From the NCBI RefSeq assembly GCF_011772445.1, contig NZ_WVZN01000006.1, positions 1-59,598 of the forward strand: a stretch of DNA of 59,598 nt, given 5' to 3'. Shown in pieces: positions 42,133 through 53,264 of this stretch. A program made the translations under genes and the position numbers. The first letter of the stretch is position 1, and every line of letters begins with the position of its first letter. The stretch is from Hydrogenophaga sp. (GTDB lineage Bacteria > Pseudomonadota > Gammaproteobacteria > Burkholderiales > Burkholderiaceae_C). The notes under the pieces were generated by a model. The model did no database searches. It saw nothing but the letters and a program-made list of their open reading frames with translations, and had not been told where the DNA came from.

Positions 42133-43044
42133 ATGAAGGCGCTTCAACACAGCGGCAACCTCCGCAGCATCGTCGCCATGCTCATCGCCGTGGGCTTCTT
42201 CGCGCTCATGGACGCGGTGCTCAAGACGCTGGCGACGCGCTACCCGGCGCTGCAGATCGCGGCACTGCGCGGCCTCACCGCGCTGCCCTTGGTGCTGGTC
42301 TACATCGCCTGGCGCGGCACCTGGCACACGGTGCTGCGCGCGCGCTGGCCGCTGCACGCGCTGCGCGGCGCGCTGGGCATCGTCATGCTCACGTTGTTCA
42401 CCATGGGCGTGCGCACGCTGCCCCTGTCGGCCGCGTACACGCTGTTCTTCATCGCGCCGCTGCTGATCACGGCGCTGTCGGTGCCGGTGCTGAAGGAGCG
42501 CGTGCCGGCCGCGCACTGGTGGGCCATTGCGGTGGGCTTCGGGGGCGTGCTCATCGCGCTGCGCCCCAGTGGCGCCGATCTGCAGTCCGGCGTTGCCACC
42601 GCTGGCGGCCTGGCCATTCTGGGCGCGGCCTTGTGCTACGCCGTGGCCGCGGTGGCGGGCCGTCTGGCCAGCCGCACCGACACCAGCGAGTCGCTCATCC
42701 TCACCATGATGCTGTCCATGGCCGTGGGCGCGGGTCTGCTTGCGCTGCCGAACTGGCTGCCCATCGAGCGCACCGACCTGCCGCTGCTGCTGGCGCTGGC
42801 CATTACAGGCTTCTGTGGCCAGCTCGCCATCACCGAGGCCTTCCGCCACGGCCAGGCGTCCATCGTGGCGCCGTTCGAATACAGCGCGCTCGCCTGGGGC
42901 CTGGGGCTGGACTGGCTGATCTGGCAGGCGCTGCCGGGGCCGCACACCTGGCTGGGCGCCGCCGTCGTGGTGGGCAGCGGGCTCTACCTGATCCGGCGCG
43001 AGCGGCGCATCAGCGAGGTGCACGCCAGCGCGGAGCACCCCTGA
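42133..43044 (+). CDS. EamA/DMT family transporter
   Basis: A 303-residue inner-membrane protein with about ten helices in two EamA repeats (about 10-140 and 160-295). It starts 2 bases after the LysR stop, so the regulator and exporter are co-transcribed. Substrate unknown; the family exports metabolites such as amino acids and nucleosides. Confidence 0.92.
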   Translation: MKALQHSGNLRSIVAMLIAVGFFALMDAVLKTLATRYPALQIAALRGLTALPLVLVYIAWRGTWHTVLRARWPLHALRGALGIVMLTLFTMGVRTLPLSAAYTLFFIAPLLITALSVPVLKERVPAAHWWAIAVGFGGVLIALRPSGADLQSGVATAGGLAILGAALCYAVAAVAGRLASRTDTSESLILTMMLSMAVGAGLLALPNWLPIERTDLPLLLALAITGFCGQLAITEAFRHGQASIVAPFEYSALAWGLGLDWLIWQALPGPHTWLGAAVVVGSGLYLIRRERRISEVHASAEHP

Positions 43045-43063
43045 GCGGCGGAGCGTGGGGGCC

Positions 43064-43714
43064 TCATTCCACTGGCCAGGCAACCCCGGTGTCGCACAGC
43101 ACCGCGTCCAGCGGCACGTCGTGCGGCTCGGGCCGCAGCATGGGCAGGAAGGCGAAGTCATAGCCCAGGCCCACGGTGAAGGGCTTGGGGCGCAGCGTGG
43201 CCAGGGTGCGGTCGTAGAAGCCCCCGCCGTAGCCCAGCCGGTAACCACCGGGCCCGTAGCCCACGCAGGGCACGAAGATCAGCGTGGGGTGCACGATCTC
43301 GGTGTCCTTCGGTTTCGGAATGCCGTAGGCGTCCTCCTCCATCGGGCAGCCGGGATACCAGGTGTAGAAGGTCAGGGTCTTGTCGATCTTGTTCACCACC
43401 GGCAGGCCGATGCGGCGGTGTTGCTGCTGGCCCTGCGCGTCTTCCTCCAGCCCGGCCTCCTGCCAGCGGAACAGCGCGGGCAGCGGGTCGAACTCGCCCT
43501 TGATGGGCCAGTAGGCGCCAATGATGGTGTCGGGCCGGTTCACCAGCCACACGCGCATCACCCGTTGCAACTGATCGTTTCGCCACAGGCGATCGGACAG
43601 GCGCTGGCGCTTGTCCACCAGCGCCTTGCGCCACTGCGCCTTCTGCTCGCCCGGCGAACCGCCGGCTGTCCTGTTCGTGGGTGAAGGGGAACTCTGGCCG
43701 TCGTTGCTGTCCAT
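43064..43714 (-). CDS. 5-formyltetrahydrofolate cyclo-ligase
   Basis: Converts 5-formyl-THF to 5,10-methenyl-THF using ATP. The frame is open far upstream across the convergent lytic transglycosylase gene, but the start at 43,714 gives a normal 216-residue enzyme. The N-terminal K-R-Q-R-L-S-D-R segment, G-E-F-D-P-L-P (substrate) and the G-Y-G-G-G-F-Y-D-R ATP-binding loop (about 165-173) are all visible. Divergent from slt by 27 bp. Confidence 0.93.
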   Translation of the reverse strand: MDSNDGQSSPSPTNRTAGGSPGEQKAQWRKALVDKRQRLSDRLWRNDQLQRVMRVWLVNRPDTIIGAYWPIKGEFDPLPALFRWQEAGLEEDAQGQQQHRRIGLPVVNKIDKTLTFYTWYPGCPMEEDAYGIPKPKDTEIVHPTLIFVPCVGYGPGGYRLGYGGGFYDRTLATLRPKPFTVGLGYDFAFLPMLRPEPHDVPLDAVLCDTGVAWPVE

Positions 43715-43741
43715 AATCGGCTGTACGTCACGAAGGTCGAT

Positions 43742-45766
43742 ATGCAGGGATTTCGCAAGCGCTGCTTGGCGCGTTTCGCGGCCCGCCCCGCTCCCGGGGC
43801 GCGGCTCATTATGGCGGCGCTGCTGCTGCCTTCCCTGGTGTGGGCGCAGAACACCGCGTCCGACCAGACGCTGCTGTCCATGAGCGAGGCCTACCGCCGC
43901 GGACAGACCAGCGAACTCACCCGACTGCTGCCCGCTGCGCGCGGCCACGTGCTGGAACCGCTGGCGCGCTACTGGGAAATGCGCGCGCGCCTGGACACGG
44001 CACCCGCCACCGAGATCCGCGCCTCGCTCGACGCCATGGCCGGCAGCTACTGGGAAGACCGCCTGCGCAACGACTGGCTGCTGCAGCTCGGCAAGAACCG
44101 CGACTGGGCGCGCTTCGAGGCCGAGCGGCCCCTGTTCCGCATGAACGACGACCGACAGATCACCTGTTACACGGTCATGCTGGACGCCGCCGGCAGCCGT
44201 CTGCCGCCCGAGGTGGCGGCCGAACGCGTGCGCGAACTCTGGCTGGCGCAGCGCGACGTGGACGACGGCTGCGCCACCGCCGCGCAGGCCCTGCTGGCCA
44301 GCGGCCACCTGCGTCCCGCCGTGGCCTGGCAGCGCGCGCGCCTGATGATGGAAGTCGGGCGGGGCCGCGCAGCCAGCCAGGCCGTGGGGCTGGTGCAGCC
44401 CGAAGCCGTGCCCACGGTGGACGCCATCGCGGCCAACCCCGCGAAGTACCTCGACGACAAGATCACCGCCATCCGCCCGCGCACCAAGGAACTGGTCACG
44501 CTTGCCATCATCCGCCTGGCCTCGCAAGACCCGGCGCTGGCGGCCGACGAGCTCGACAGCCTCAAGTGGCGCGCACAACTCACGGCCGAAGAGCGCGGCT
44601 GGCTCTGGGGTGTGATCGGCAAGCGGTCCGCACAGCGCCTGCAGTCCGATGCGCTGTCGTACTTCGCCAAGGGCGAGCTGCGCTTCATGACCGACGACCA
44701 CCTGGGCTGGATGGCGCGCGCCGGCCTGCGCCTGGGCCGCTGGGACGCGGTGCGCGACGCCATCTACGCCATGAGCCCCGCGCAGCGCAGCGAGATCGGC
44801 TGGACCTACTGGCGCGCGCGCTCGATCGAGGCCCTGCAGGAACCCGACGCCGCCGTGGCGCGCGCCCAGGCGCGCGAGATCTACGAGGCCATCGCCTCGC
44901 CGCGCGACTTCCACGGCATGCTGGCCATGGAGTCGCTGGGCCTGCCGATCGTGGCGCCCACGCCGCCTGCGCCACTGACGGCCGAGGAGCGCCGCGCCGC
45001 CGAGCAGAACCCCGGCCTGCGGCGCGCGCTCGCGGCCATGCGACTTGGCCTGCGCGGCGAAGGCGTGCGCGAGTGGAACTACCAGGTGGCGCTGCACACG
45101 CCCGGTGGCATGCCCGACCGCGAGCTGCTCGCCGCCGCCGACCTGGCCTGCCGCGAGCAGTTGTGGGACCGATGCATCAACACCAGCCAACGCACGCGCG
45201 AGGCCATCGACATGCAGCAACGCTTCCCCACCCCGCACCGTGAGCAGGTGGTGGCGCGCACGCGCGACATCGGCCTCGACCCGGCCTACGTCTATGGCCT
45301 CATCCGCCAGGAAAGCCGCTTCGTGGTGGAGGCGCGCTCGCACGTGGGAGCCTCCGGCCTCATGCAGGTGATGCCCGCGACCGCGCGCTGGACCGCGCGC
45401 AAGATCGGTCTGAGCGACTTCCGCCCCCACCACATCAACGAGCGCGACACCAACATCCAGATCGGCACCGCCTACCTCAAGTTCGCGCTCGACGACTTCG
45501 AGGGCTCGCTGCCACTGGCCGCCGCGGCCTACAACGCCGGCCCTTCGCGCGCCCGTGCCTGGCGCAACGGGCCCGTGCTGCCGGGCGAGATCTGGGCCGA
45601 GAACATCCCCTTCGAGGAAACGCGCGACTACGTGCAGCGCGTGCTGACCAACACCGTGAACTACGCGGCGCTCATGAGCGGCGCGCCGCAGTCGCTGCGC
45701 CAGCGGCTGGGCAGCGTGGGCCCGCGCAGCGTGGCTGCGCCGGCCGAAAACACCGAACTACCCTAG
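43742..45766 (+). CDS. slt: Soluble lytic murein transglycosylase (Slt70-like)
   Basis: A 674-residue periplasmic enzyme that cleaves peptidoglycan glycan strands to 1,6-anhydro-muropeptides. The Sec signal peptide (basic N-region, hydrophobic core up to V-W-A-Q-N near 36) is followed by the long alpha-superhelical U/L domain. The C-terminal GEWL-type catalytic domain has I-R-Q-E-S-R-F near residue 521 (catalytic Glu), then G-L-M-Q-V-M-P-A-T and A-A-Y-N-A-G-P. Length is close to E. coli Slt70. Confidence 0.94.
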   Translation: MQGFRKRCLARFAARPAPGARLIMAALLLPSLVWAQNTASDQTLLSMSEAYRRGQTSELTRLLPAARGHVLEPLARYWEMRARLDTAPATEIRASLDAMAGSYWEDRLRNDWLLQLGKNRDWARFEAERPLFRMNDDRQITCYTVMLDAAGSRLPPEVAAERVRELWLAQRDVDDGCATAAQALLASGHLRPAVAWQRARLMMEVGRGRAASQAVGLVQPEAVPTVDAIAANPAKYLDDKITAIRPRTKELVTLAIIRLASQDPALAADELDSLKWRAQLTAEERGWLWGVIGKRSAQRLQSDALSYFAKGELRFMTDDHLGWMARAGLRLGRWDAVRDAIYAMSPAQRSEIGWTYWRARSIEALQEPDAAVARAQAREIYEAIASPRDFHGMLAMESLGLPIVAPTPPAPLTAEERRAAEQNPGLRRALAAMRLGLRGEGVREWNYQVALHTPGGMPDRELLAAADLACREQLWDRCINTSQRTREAIDMQQRFPTPHREQVVARTRDIGLDPAYVYGLIRQESRFVVEARSHVGASGLMQVMPATARWTARKIGLSDFRPHHINERDTNIQIGTAYLKFALDDFEGSLPLAAAAYNAGPSRARAWRNGPVLPGEIWAENIPFEETRDYVQRVLTNTVNYAALMSGAPQSLRQRLGSVGPRSVAAPAENTELP

Positions 45767-45792
45767 GGAGCCAGCGCTCCAGGAGGTGCGTC

Positions 45793-46746
45793 ATGAAGAA
45801 GGTCCTCGTGCTCGGCGGCACCGGCTTCGTCGGCCGCCACGTCTGTGAAAAGCTGCAGCGGCGCGGCTGGCACATCACGGTGCCCACGCGCCAGCTCACC
45901 AAGGCCAACGCCGTGCTGCCCCTGCCGCGGGTGACGGTGGTGGAGGCCGACGTGCACGACACGCGCCAGTTGCTGCGCCTCATGGAAGGGCAGGACGCGG
46001 TGGTCAACCTGGTGGCCATCCTGCACGGCAATGAAGAGGCCTTCGAGCGCGTGCACGTGGAGCTGCCCCTGGCCATCGCCGAGGCCTGCCTGGCCGACGC
46101 GGCCTGCCGGCTGGTGCACGTGAGCGCGCTGGGCGCTTCCGCTGACGGCCCCTCCCTTTACCAGCGGAGCAAGGCGCGCGGCGAAGAGGTGCTGCGCGCC
46201 ACGGGCCTGGCACTCACCCTGCTGCGCCCCGGCGTCGTCTTTGGCCGGGGCGACCACTTCCTCAACCTGTTCGCCCGGCTGCAGCGGTTCTCGCCCGTGA
46301 TGCCTCTGGCCGGCGCCGACACGCGCCTGCAACCCGTGTGGGTGGAAGACGTGGCCGAGGCGATCGCGGTCTGCCTGGACGGCGGCGCCACCGGGCGCTC
46401 AAGCATCGGCCGCACCATCGAGTGCGCGGGGCCCGAGGTGCTCAGCCTGCGCGAACTGGTGCAGCTGGCGGGACGGCTCAGCGGCGCCGAGCGCCCCGTG
46501 ATCGGCCTGCCGCTGGCGGTGGGCCGCTGGCAGGCCGCCCTGCTGGAGCTGCTCCCCGGCGAACCGCTCATGAGCCGCGACAACGTCGCCTCGCTGTCGG
46601 TGCCCAACGTGGCCAGCGGCACCCTCCCCGGCTTGGACAGCCTGGGCATCACGCCCTCCAGCGTTCATGCCATTGCGCCGACCTACCTGGGCGAGCGCAA
46701 TGCGCGCACCCGCCTACTGCATTTGCGGAAGCAGGCACGACGTTGA
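45793..46746 (+). CDS. Complex-I-type NAD(P)-dependent epimerase/dehydratase
   Basis: A 317-residue atypical SDR close to NDUFA9-like proteins. Rossmann motif G-G-T-G-F-V-G-R at 8-15; a Y-x-x-x-K pair (Y-Q-R-S-K near 123) is kept. A perfect AGGAGG lies 7 bases before the ATG. It follows slt by 26 bp and probably shares its transcript. Substrate unknown; sugar-nucleotide or quinone-related roles are proposed for the family. Confidence 0.9.
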   Translation: MKKVLVLGGTGFVGRHVCEKLQRRGWHITVPTRQLTKANAVLPLPRVTVVEADVHDTRQLLRLMEGQDAVVNLVAILHGNEEAFERVHVELPLAIAEACLADAACRLVHVSALGASADGPSLYQRSKARGEEVLRATGLALTLLRPGVVFGRGDHFLNLFARLQRFSPVMPLAGADTRLQPVWVEDVAEAIAVCLDGGATGRSSIGRTIECAGPEVLSLRELVQLAGRLSGAERPVIGLPLAVGRWQAALLELLPGEPLMSRDNVASLSVPNVASGTLPGLDSLGITPSSVHAIAPTYLGERNARTRLLHLRKQARR

Positions 46747-46848
46747 TCGGATCTTGATCACAATCGCACCCGCCGAACTGTACGGGGCGTGGTGTTTCGG
46801 GGCACACTCGCGCCTCAGAAATGAGTACCTTTCACTGATAGGTGGACC

Positions 46849-47160
46849 ATGAACCAGCACGACGGCTTTTCGCAACCTTCCCGCCACGCCAGCCTGCCGC
46901 GCAACGAGAGCCAGCGCGACGTGGTCAACCGCCTCAAGCGCATCGAGGGGCAAATCCGCGGGCTCATCGACATGGTGCAGACCGAGCGCTCCTGCGAGGA
47001 GGTGGCCCAGCAGATGGCCGCCGCCCGCAAGGCCATGGACAAGGCCTTCTATCGCATGATGGCCTGTTCGCTGATGGAAGCCGTGGCCGAATCCGACGTG
47101 GAAGGCTCGGCCATGCGCGACGTGGAGCGCTCCACGCGCATCCTTGAAAAATACGCCTGA
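46849..47160 (+). CDS. CsoR/FrmR family regulator with altered ligand set
   Basis: A 103-residue all-helical repressor. The family core (V-N-R-L-K-R-I-E-G-Q-I-R-G-L) is present. The first ligand Cys is C49. Where CsoR has His 25 residues later and Cys 29 residues later, this protein has Ser and Ala, but another Cys at C73. So it is not a classical copper CsoR and lacks the FrmR His. It may sense persulphide, an aldehyde or another thiol-reactive signal. No target gene lies adjacent. Terminated by a strong hairpin. Confidence 0.88.
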   Translation: MNQHDGFSQPSRHASLPRNESQRDVVNRLKRIEGQIRGLIDMVQTERSCEEVAQQMAAARKAMDKAFYRMMACSLMEAVAESDVEGSAMRDVERSTRILEKYA

Positions 47161-47186
47161 GCGACCCGCCCAGGGCATTCATGACC

Positions 47187-47212
47187 GGCCCGCATCCATC
47201 GGGCCTTTTTTT
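47187..47212 (+). terminator. Intrinsic terminator after the CsoR-family gene
   Basis: GGCCCG (47,187-47,192) pairs with CGGGCC (47,200-47,205) around a 7-base loop, followed by seven T. It lies 26 bp after the stop. Confidence 0.9.
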
Positions 47213-47268
47213 CGCATCGATGGCGGCGCCGCGCGGCCCTAGGATGCGGTCTTCTCACGGAGACCCGC

Positions 47269-47967
47269 ATGCCCCTGCAACTGTTCATCGGCAACAAGAA
47301 TTACTCGTCCTGGTCCATGCGTCCATGGGTGCTCATGCGCCAGGCGGGCATTCCCTTTGACGAAGTCCTGATCCGCTTCGACTCGTTCGAGGCCGACTCG
47401 GAGTTCAAGCGAAGGGCCAAGGCCGTCAACCCCCTCGGCAAGGTGCCGGCCCTGGTCGACGAGGGCTTCGCGGTATGGGACTCCCTGGCCATCGCCGAGT
47501 ACCTGGCCGAGCGTTTCCCGGACAAAGGGCTCTGGCCCGCCGACGCCCGCCAGCGCGCCCGCGCGCGCAGCGTTTGCGCCGAAATGCACAGCGGTTTCTC
47601 GGCCCTGCGCAACCACTGCCCCATGAACATCGAGGCCTCGCTGTCCGACACCGGCGCCCTGCTCTGGCGCGACCAGGCCGGGCTGCGCGCCGACGTTGCC
47701 CGCATCGAGGCCATGTGGGGCGAGCTGCTCGCCACGCAGCCCGCCGACGGCCTGCTCTTCGGCGGTTTCACCATCGCCGATGCCTTCTTCGCGCCGGTGT
47801 GCACGCGCATTCGCACCTACGGATTGCCGGTATCCGACACGGTGCGCGCCTACGTCGATCGTGTGCTCGCGCTGCCCGGCGTGAAGGCCTGGATCGGCGA
47901 CGCGCTCGCGGAGCGCGACTTCATCGACTTCGACGAGCCCTACCGCCTGCGCCCCGCGACACGCTGA
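47269..47967 (+). CDS. Glutathione S-transferase family protein
   Basis: A 232-residue cytosolic GST. The thioredoxin-like N-terminal domain has N-K-N-Y-S-S-W-S-M-R-P-W (S at the glutathione contact), then cis-Pro K-V-P-A-L-V and the W-D-S-L-A-I motif. The helical C-terminal domain has the F-T-I-A-D-A-F-F segment. Stands alone after a terminator. Confidence 0.93.
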   Translation: MPLQLFIGNKNYSSWSMRPWVLMRQAGIPFDEVLIRFDSFEADSEFKRRAKAVNPLGKVPALVDEGFAVWDSLAIAEYLAERFPDKGLWPADARQRARARSVCAEMHSGFSALRNHCPMNIEASLSDTGALLWRDQAGLRADVARIEAMWGELLATQPADGLLFGGFTIADAFFAPVCTRIRTYGLPVSDTVRAYVDRVLALPGVKAWIGDALAERDFIDFDEPYRLRPATR

Positions 47968-48024
47968 TACGAAACAGCCGCCCGCGCGGCGCGGCGGGCG
48001 CCCCCCGCCACCTACACTCGCCAA

Positions 48025-49215
48025 ATGCAGATCTATCTGGTGGGCGGCGCGGTGCGCGACGCCCTGATGGCGCGTGAACTGGGCTTGCCGCCTCCCGCGC
48101 AGGCCGACCGCGACTGGGTCGTCGTCGGCGCCACGCCCGAAGCCATGGTGGCAGCAGGCTACGAGCCCGTGGGGCGGGACTTCCCGGTCTTCCTGCACCC
48201 GCAGACGCACGAGGAGTACGCGCTGGCGCGCACCGAGCGCAAGACCGCGCCCGGCTACCACGGCTTCGCCTTCCACGCCGCGCCCGACGTCACGCTCGAG
48301 CAGGACCTGGCCCGCCGCGACCTCACCATCAACGCCATGGCCGTGGCCGCCGAGGACGCCGGCCACCCCGAAAGCGCCCCGCTGATCGACCCCTGGGGCG
48401 GCCTGGCCGACCTGCGCGCGCGCACGCTGCGCCACGTCACCGAGGCCTTCGCCGAGGACCCGGTGCGCATCCTGCGGCTGGCGCGCTTTCGCGCGCGCTG
48501 GCCGGGCTTCGGCATCGCGCCCGAGACCGAGGCGCTGATGCGCGCCATGGTCGAGCGCGGCGAGGTCGACCACCTGGTGCCCGAGCGCGTGTGGCAGGAA
48601 CTCTCGCGCGGCCTTCAGGAAGCGCGGCCGGGCCGCATGGTCGAGACGCTGCGCGACTGCGGCGCCCTGGCCCGTCTGCTGCCGCCGGCCGTTCGTGCGC
48701 AGGCGGATGCCCTCCCCTCCAGCCTGCCCGGCGAAGCGGGCGCCCAGGCGCTGTTCACCGCTGCCCCGCTGCCGGTGCGCTGGGCCTGGCTCGTGGGCGC
48801 GCTGGACGGGGCGGCGCAGCAGCTCCTGGGCGCGCACTGGCGCGTGCCCAACGCCCTGCAGGAACTGGCGCAGGTCGCGCAGCGCGAGCGCGCCGACTGG
48901 CCCGCGCCCGAGGCGCTGGACGCCGCCGAGGCACTGCGGCGCCTGCAACGCTGCGACGCCCTGCGCAAACCCGCGCGCTGCCGCGACATGCTCCGGGTGA
49001 TCGAGGGCGAAGCCTTGAACCACGCCGACGGCGGCGCGGCGGTGCGCCGCAGCACCCGGCGCCTGGAGCGGGCGCTGCAGGCCCTGCTGGACTTCGATTC
49101 CGCCGGCGCGGTGCGCCAGGCCCAGGCCGATGGCGCGCGGGGCGAGCAGATAGGTGAGCGCCTGCACACCGCGCGCTTGCAGCATCTGCTGCACTGCGAC
49201 ATATGGAACGACTGA
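48025..49215 (+). CDS. cca: tRNA CCA-adding enzyme (multifunctional CCA protein family)
   Basis: A 396-residue class II nucleotidyltransferase that adds or repairs the 3' CCA of tRNA. G-G-A-V-R-D (7-12), the A-D-R-D-W metal-binding pair (about 27-31) and R-R-D-L-T-I-N-A-M (about 95-103) are intact, followed by the [11 protein letters not shown] helix. E. coli Cca has a C-terminal HD phosphohydrolase; no H-x(n)-H-D signature is visible here, so the 2',3'-phosphatase activity is probably missing. Confidence 0.93.
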   Translation: MQIYLVGGAVRDALMARELGLPPPAQADRDWVVVGATPEAMVAAGYEPVGRDFPVFLHPQTHEEYALARTERKTAPGYHGFAFHAAPDVTLEQDLARRDLTINAMAVAAEDAGHPESAPLIDPWGGLADLRARTLRHVTEAFAEDPVRILRLARFRARWPGFGIAPETEALMRAMVERGEVDHLVPERVWQELSRGLQEARPGRMVETLRDCGALARLLPPAVRAQADALPSSLPGEAGAQALFTAAPLPVRWAWLVGALDGAAQQLLGAHWRVPNALQELAQVAQRERADWPAPEALDAAEALRRLQRCDALRKPARCRDMLRVIEGEALNHADGGAAVRRSTRRLERALQALLDFDSAGAVRQAQADGARGEQIGERLHTARLQHLLHCDIWND

Positions 49216-49318
49216 CGGCGCGCTCGTCAAGCCCGGGGCCAGTCCCACACCGTCGGGCGGGGGCAAAGGGGCGCGCGGCTTGCCCCGAAGACCCTGCCTG
49301 CGGTACGGTGTTGGGCTG

Positions 49319-50053
49319 ATGACGACGCTGCCCACTCTGTCGGCCCACGGGTCGGCACTGTTTCTGGACTTCGACGGCACCCTGGCCGAGCTGGCCAGCC
49401 GCCCCGATGCGGTGCGGATCCCTCCCGATTTGCCGAACCTGCTCGACGCCCTGCACGAGCGGCTGGGTGGTGCGCTCGCGTTGATCACGGGTCGCGCGCG
49501 CGGTGACCTGCAGCGCTGGCTGCCGGTGCAACACTGGCCCGGCGCCTTCGAGCACGGCGCGCTGCGCGTCGGCGCCGACGGCATCGACCGTCTCGCCGTG
49601 ACGCCCGACCTGGGCCCGGTGGTGATGGCGGTGCAGCCCTTCGCCGCCCGCTACCCGGCGCTGCTGCTGGAGGTCAAGCAGACCGCCCTGGCCTTGCACT
49701 ACCGCCTGGCGCCCGAACTGGGCCCGGCCTGCGTGGATCTGTTGGAACAGGCCGTGGCCGAGCACCCCGGCCTGCGCCTGTTGCACGGCAAGGCGGTGGT
49801 CGAGGTGAAGGCCGCGCACACCAGCAAGGGCGCAGCCATCGAGTGCTTCATGCGCGAGCCGCCGTTCGTGGGCCGCCGGCCCGTGTTCGCGGGCGACGAC
49901 GTGACGGACGAGGACGGTTTCGCGGTCGTGCAATCGCACGGCGGCGAAGGCGTGAAGGTGGGCGATGGCCAGAGCGCCGCGCGCCTGCGCTGCGACAGCC
50001 CGCAGGCGCTGCGCGATTGGTTGCGACAACAAACCGAAGAGGTGAAGCCATGA
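49319..50053 (+). CDS. otsB: Trehalose-6-phosphate phosphatase
   Basis: A 244-residue HAD-family enzyme that dephosphorylates trehalose-6-phosphate. D-F-D-G-T-L-A-E (motif I, about 16-23), I-T-G-R (motif II), K-A-V-V-E-V-K, and G-D-D-V-T-D-E-D (motif IV). The start at 49,319 is chosen over an upstream in-frame start inside cca. Its stop overlaps the ATG of the GH15 gene (ATGA). First gene of a four-gene overlapping operon. Confidence 0.95.
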   Translation: MTTLPTLSAHGSALFLDFDGTLAELASRPDAVRIPPDLPNLLDALHERLGGALALITGRARGDLQRWLPVQHWPGAFEHGALRVGADGIDRLAVTPDLGPVVMAVQPFAARYPALLLEVKQTALALHYRLAPELGPACVDLLEQAVAEHPGLRLLHGKAVVEVKAAHTSKGAAIECFMREPPFVGRRPVFAGDDVTDEDGFAVVQSHGGEGVKVGDGQSAARLRCDSPQALRDWLRQQTEEVKP

Positions 50054-51869
50054 CCCCCGCCGACGGATTTGCATCACCCGAGCCGGCCTCTCTGCACATG
50101 GGCGTGATCGGCAACTGCACGATCAGCGCGCTGATCGACTCGCGCGCGCGCATCGTGTGGAGCTGCATGCCGCGCTTCGACGCCGACCCGGTGTTCTGCT
50201 CCCTGCTGGGCGGCGCCGATGGCGCCAGCGGCTCCTGGGCCATCGAAGTCGAGGACCTGGCCGAGACGCGCCAGCGCTACGAACCCAACACCGCCGTGCT
50301 CGTGACCGAGCTGTGGGACCGCCACGGCCAGGGCCTGCAGGTCACCGACTTCGCGCCGCGCTTCGCCTCCCGTGGACGCTTCTTCCGGCCGATGCAGATC
50401 ACGCGGCGCGTGCGCGCGCTCAAGGGCACGCCGCGCATCCGCGTGCACCTGGCGCCGCGCTTCGAATGGGGTTCGCAGGCGCCGACCATCACCTCGGGCA
50501 GCAACCACGTGCGCTACGTGGGTGATCACCTCACGCTGCGGCTGTACACCGACGCGCCCATCAGCCACGTGCTCTCGGGCGAGCCCTTCCTGCTGGTGCA
50601 CGAGCACAACTTCCTGCTCGGCCCGGACGAAACCATCGCCGGCAGCGTGAGCGACGTGGCGCGCCATTTCGAGCAGGAAACCCGCGCCTACTGGCGCACC
50701 TGGAGCCAGCGCCTGGCGCTGCCGCTGGAGTGGCAGGACGCGGTCATCCGCGCGGCCATCACGCTCAAGCTCTCGCTGTTCGAGGACACCGGCGCCATCG
50801 TCGCCGCCATGACCACCAGCATCCCCGAGGCGCCGCACACCGGGCGCAACTGGGACTACCGCTACTGCTGGCTGCGCGACGCCTTCTTCGTGGTGCGCGC
50901 GCTCAACAGCCTGTCCGAGATCGGCACCATGGAGGACTACCTGCGCTGGCTGCAGGACGCCGTGGTCGGCAGCGCGCGCGGCGGCAGCGGGCATCTGCAG
51001 CCCCTGCTGGGCGTGGGGCTGGAACGCCATTTGCCGGAGCGCGTGGTTCCGTCCCTGCCGGGCTACCGCGGCATGGGTCCGGTGCGCGCGGGCAACCAGG
51101 CGCACGAACAGTTCCAGCACGACGTGTACGGCAACATCGTTCTCGCCGCCTCCCAGGCCTTTCACGACCACCGCCTGCTGCACCCACCCGGCCGGGCCGA
51201 GTTCGAGCGGCTGGAGGCCATGGGAGAAGAAGCGCGGCGCGTCTTCGACCAGCCCGATGCGGGCATGTGGGAGCTGCGCACCCGCATGCGCGTGCACACG
51301 TCCTCCGCCCTGATGAGCTGGGCGGCCTGCGACCGCCTGGCCAAGATCGCGCGCACCCTGCACCTGCCGGAGCGCGCGGCGTACTGGGGCGAACACGCCA
51401 GCGGCATGCGCGAGCGCATCCTGAAGGAAGCCTGGAGCGAGGAACGCCAGGCCTTCGCCGAAAGCTTCGGCGGCCGCGACCTGGACGCCAGCGTGCTGCT
51501 GATGGCCGAGATCGGCTTCATCGACCCGAAGGACCCGCGCTTCGTGACCACGCTGCGGGCGTTGGAAGCGCACCTGTGCGACGGCCCCTACATGCGCCGC
51601 TACGAGAGCGCCGACGACTTCGGCAAGCCCGAGGTGGCCTTCAACATCTGCACCTTCTGGCGCATCGACGCGCTGGCGCGCACCGGGCGCGTGCGCGAAG
51701 CGCGCGAGGTCTTCGAGGCCATGCTCGCGGTGCGCAACCCGCTCGGTCTGCTGTCGGAGGACACGCACGCCACCACCGGCGAGATGTGGGGCAATTTCCC
51801 GCAGACCTATTCCATGGTGGGCCTGATCAACGCCGCCGTGCGACTCTCGGCCCACTGGGACTCCGTCGT

Positions 51870-51873
<4 letters not shown>
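50050..51873 (+). CDS. Glycoside hydrolase family 15 protein (glucoamylase/trehalase type)
   Basis: A 607-residue intracellular GH15 enzyme without signal peptide. An N-terminal beta-sandwich (about 1-220) precedes an (alpha/alpha)6 barrel with N-W-D-Y-R-Y-C-W-L-R-D-A (about 263-274), which includes a substrate-binding Trp and catalytic region. Placed between otsB and otsA, with 4-base overlaps on both sides, it is likely a trehalase or glucan hydrolase that degrades trehalose or glycogen-derived sugar. GH15 trehalases are known in actinobacteria; the activity here is inference. Confidence 0.88.

Positions 51874-53260
<1,387 letters not shown>

Positions 53261-53264
<4 letters not shown>

Noticed and set aside
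43715..45433. N-terminal extension of the cyclo-ligase frame by about 570 codons
   Set aside because: It is antisense to slt; the enzyme is complete from 43,714.
47239..49584. Minus-strand frame of 781 codons
   Set aside because: Antisense to the GST, cca and otsB genes, all of which have clear motifs.
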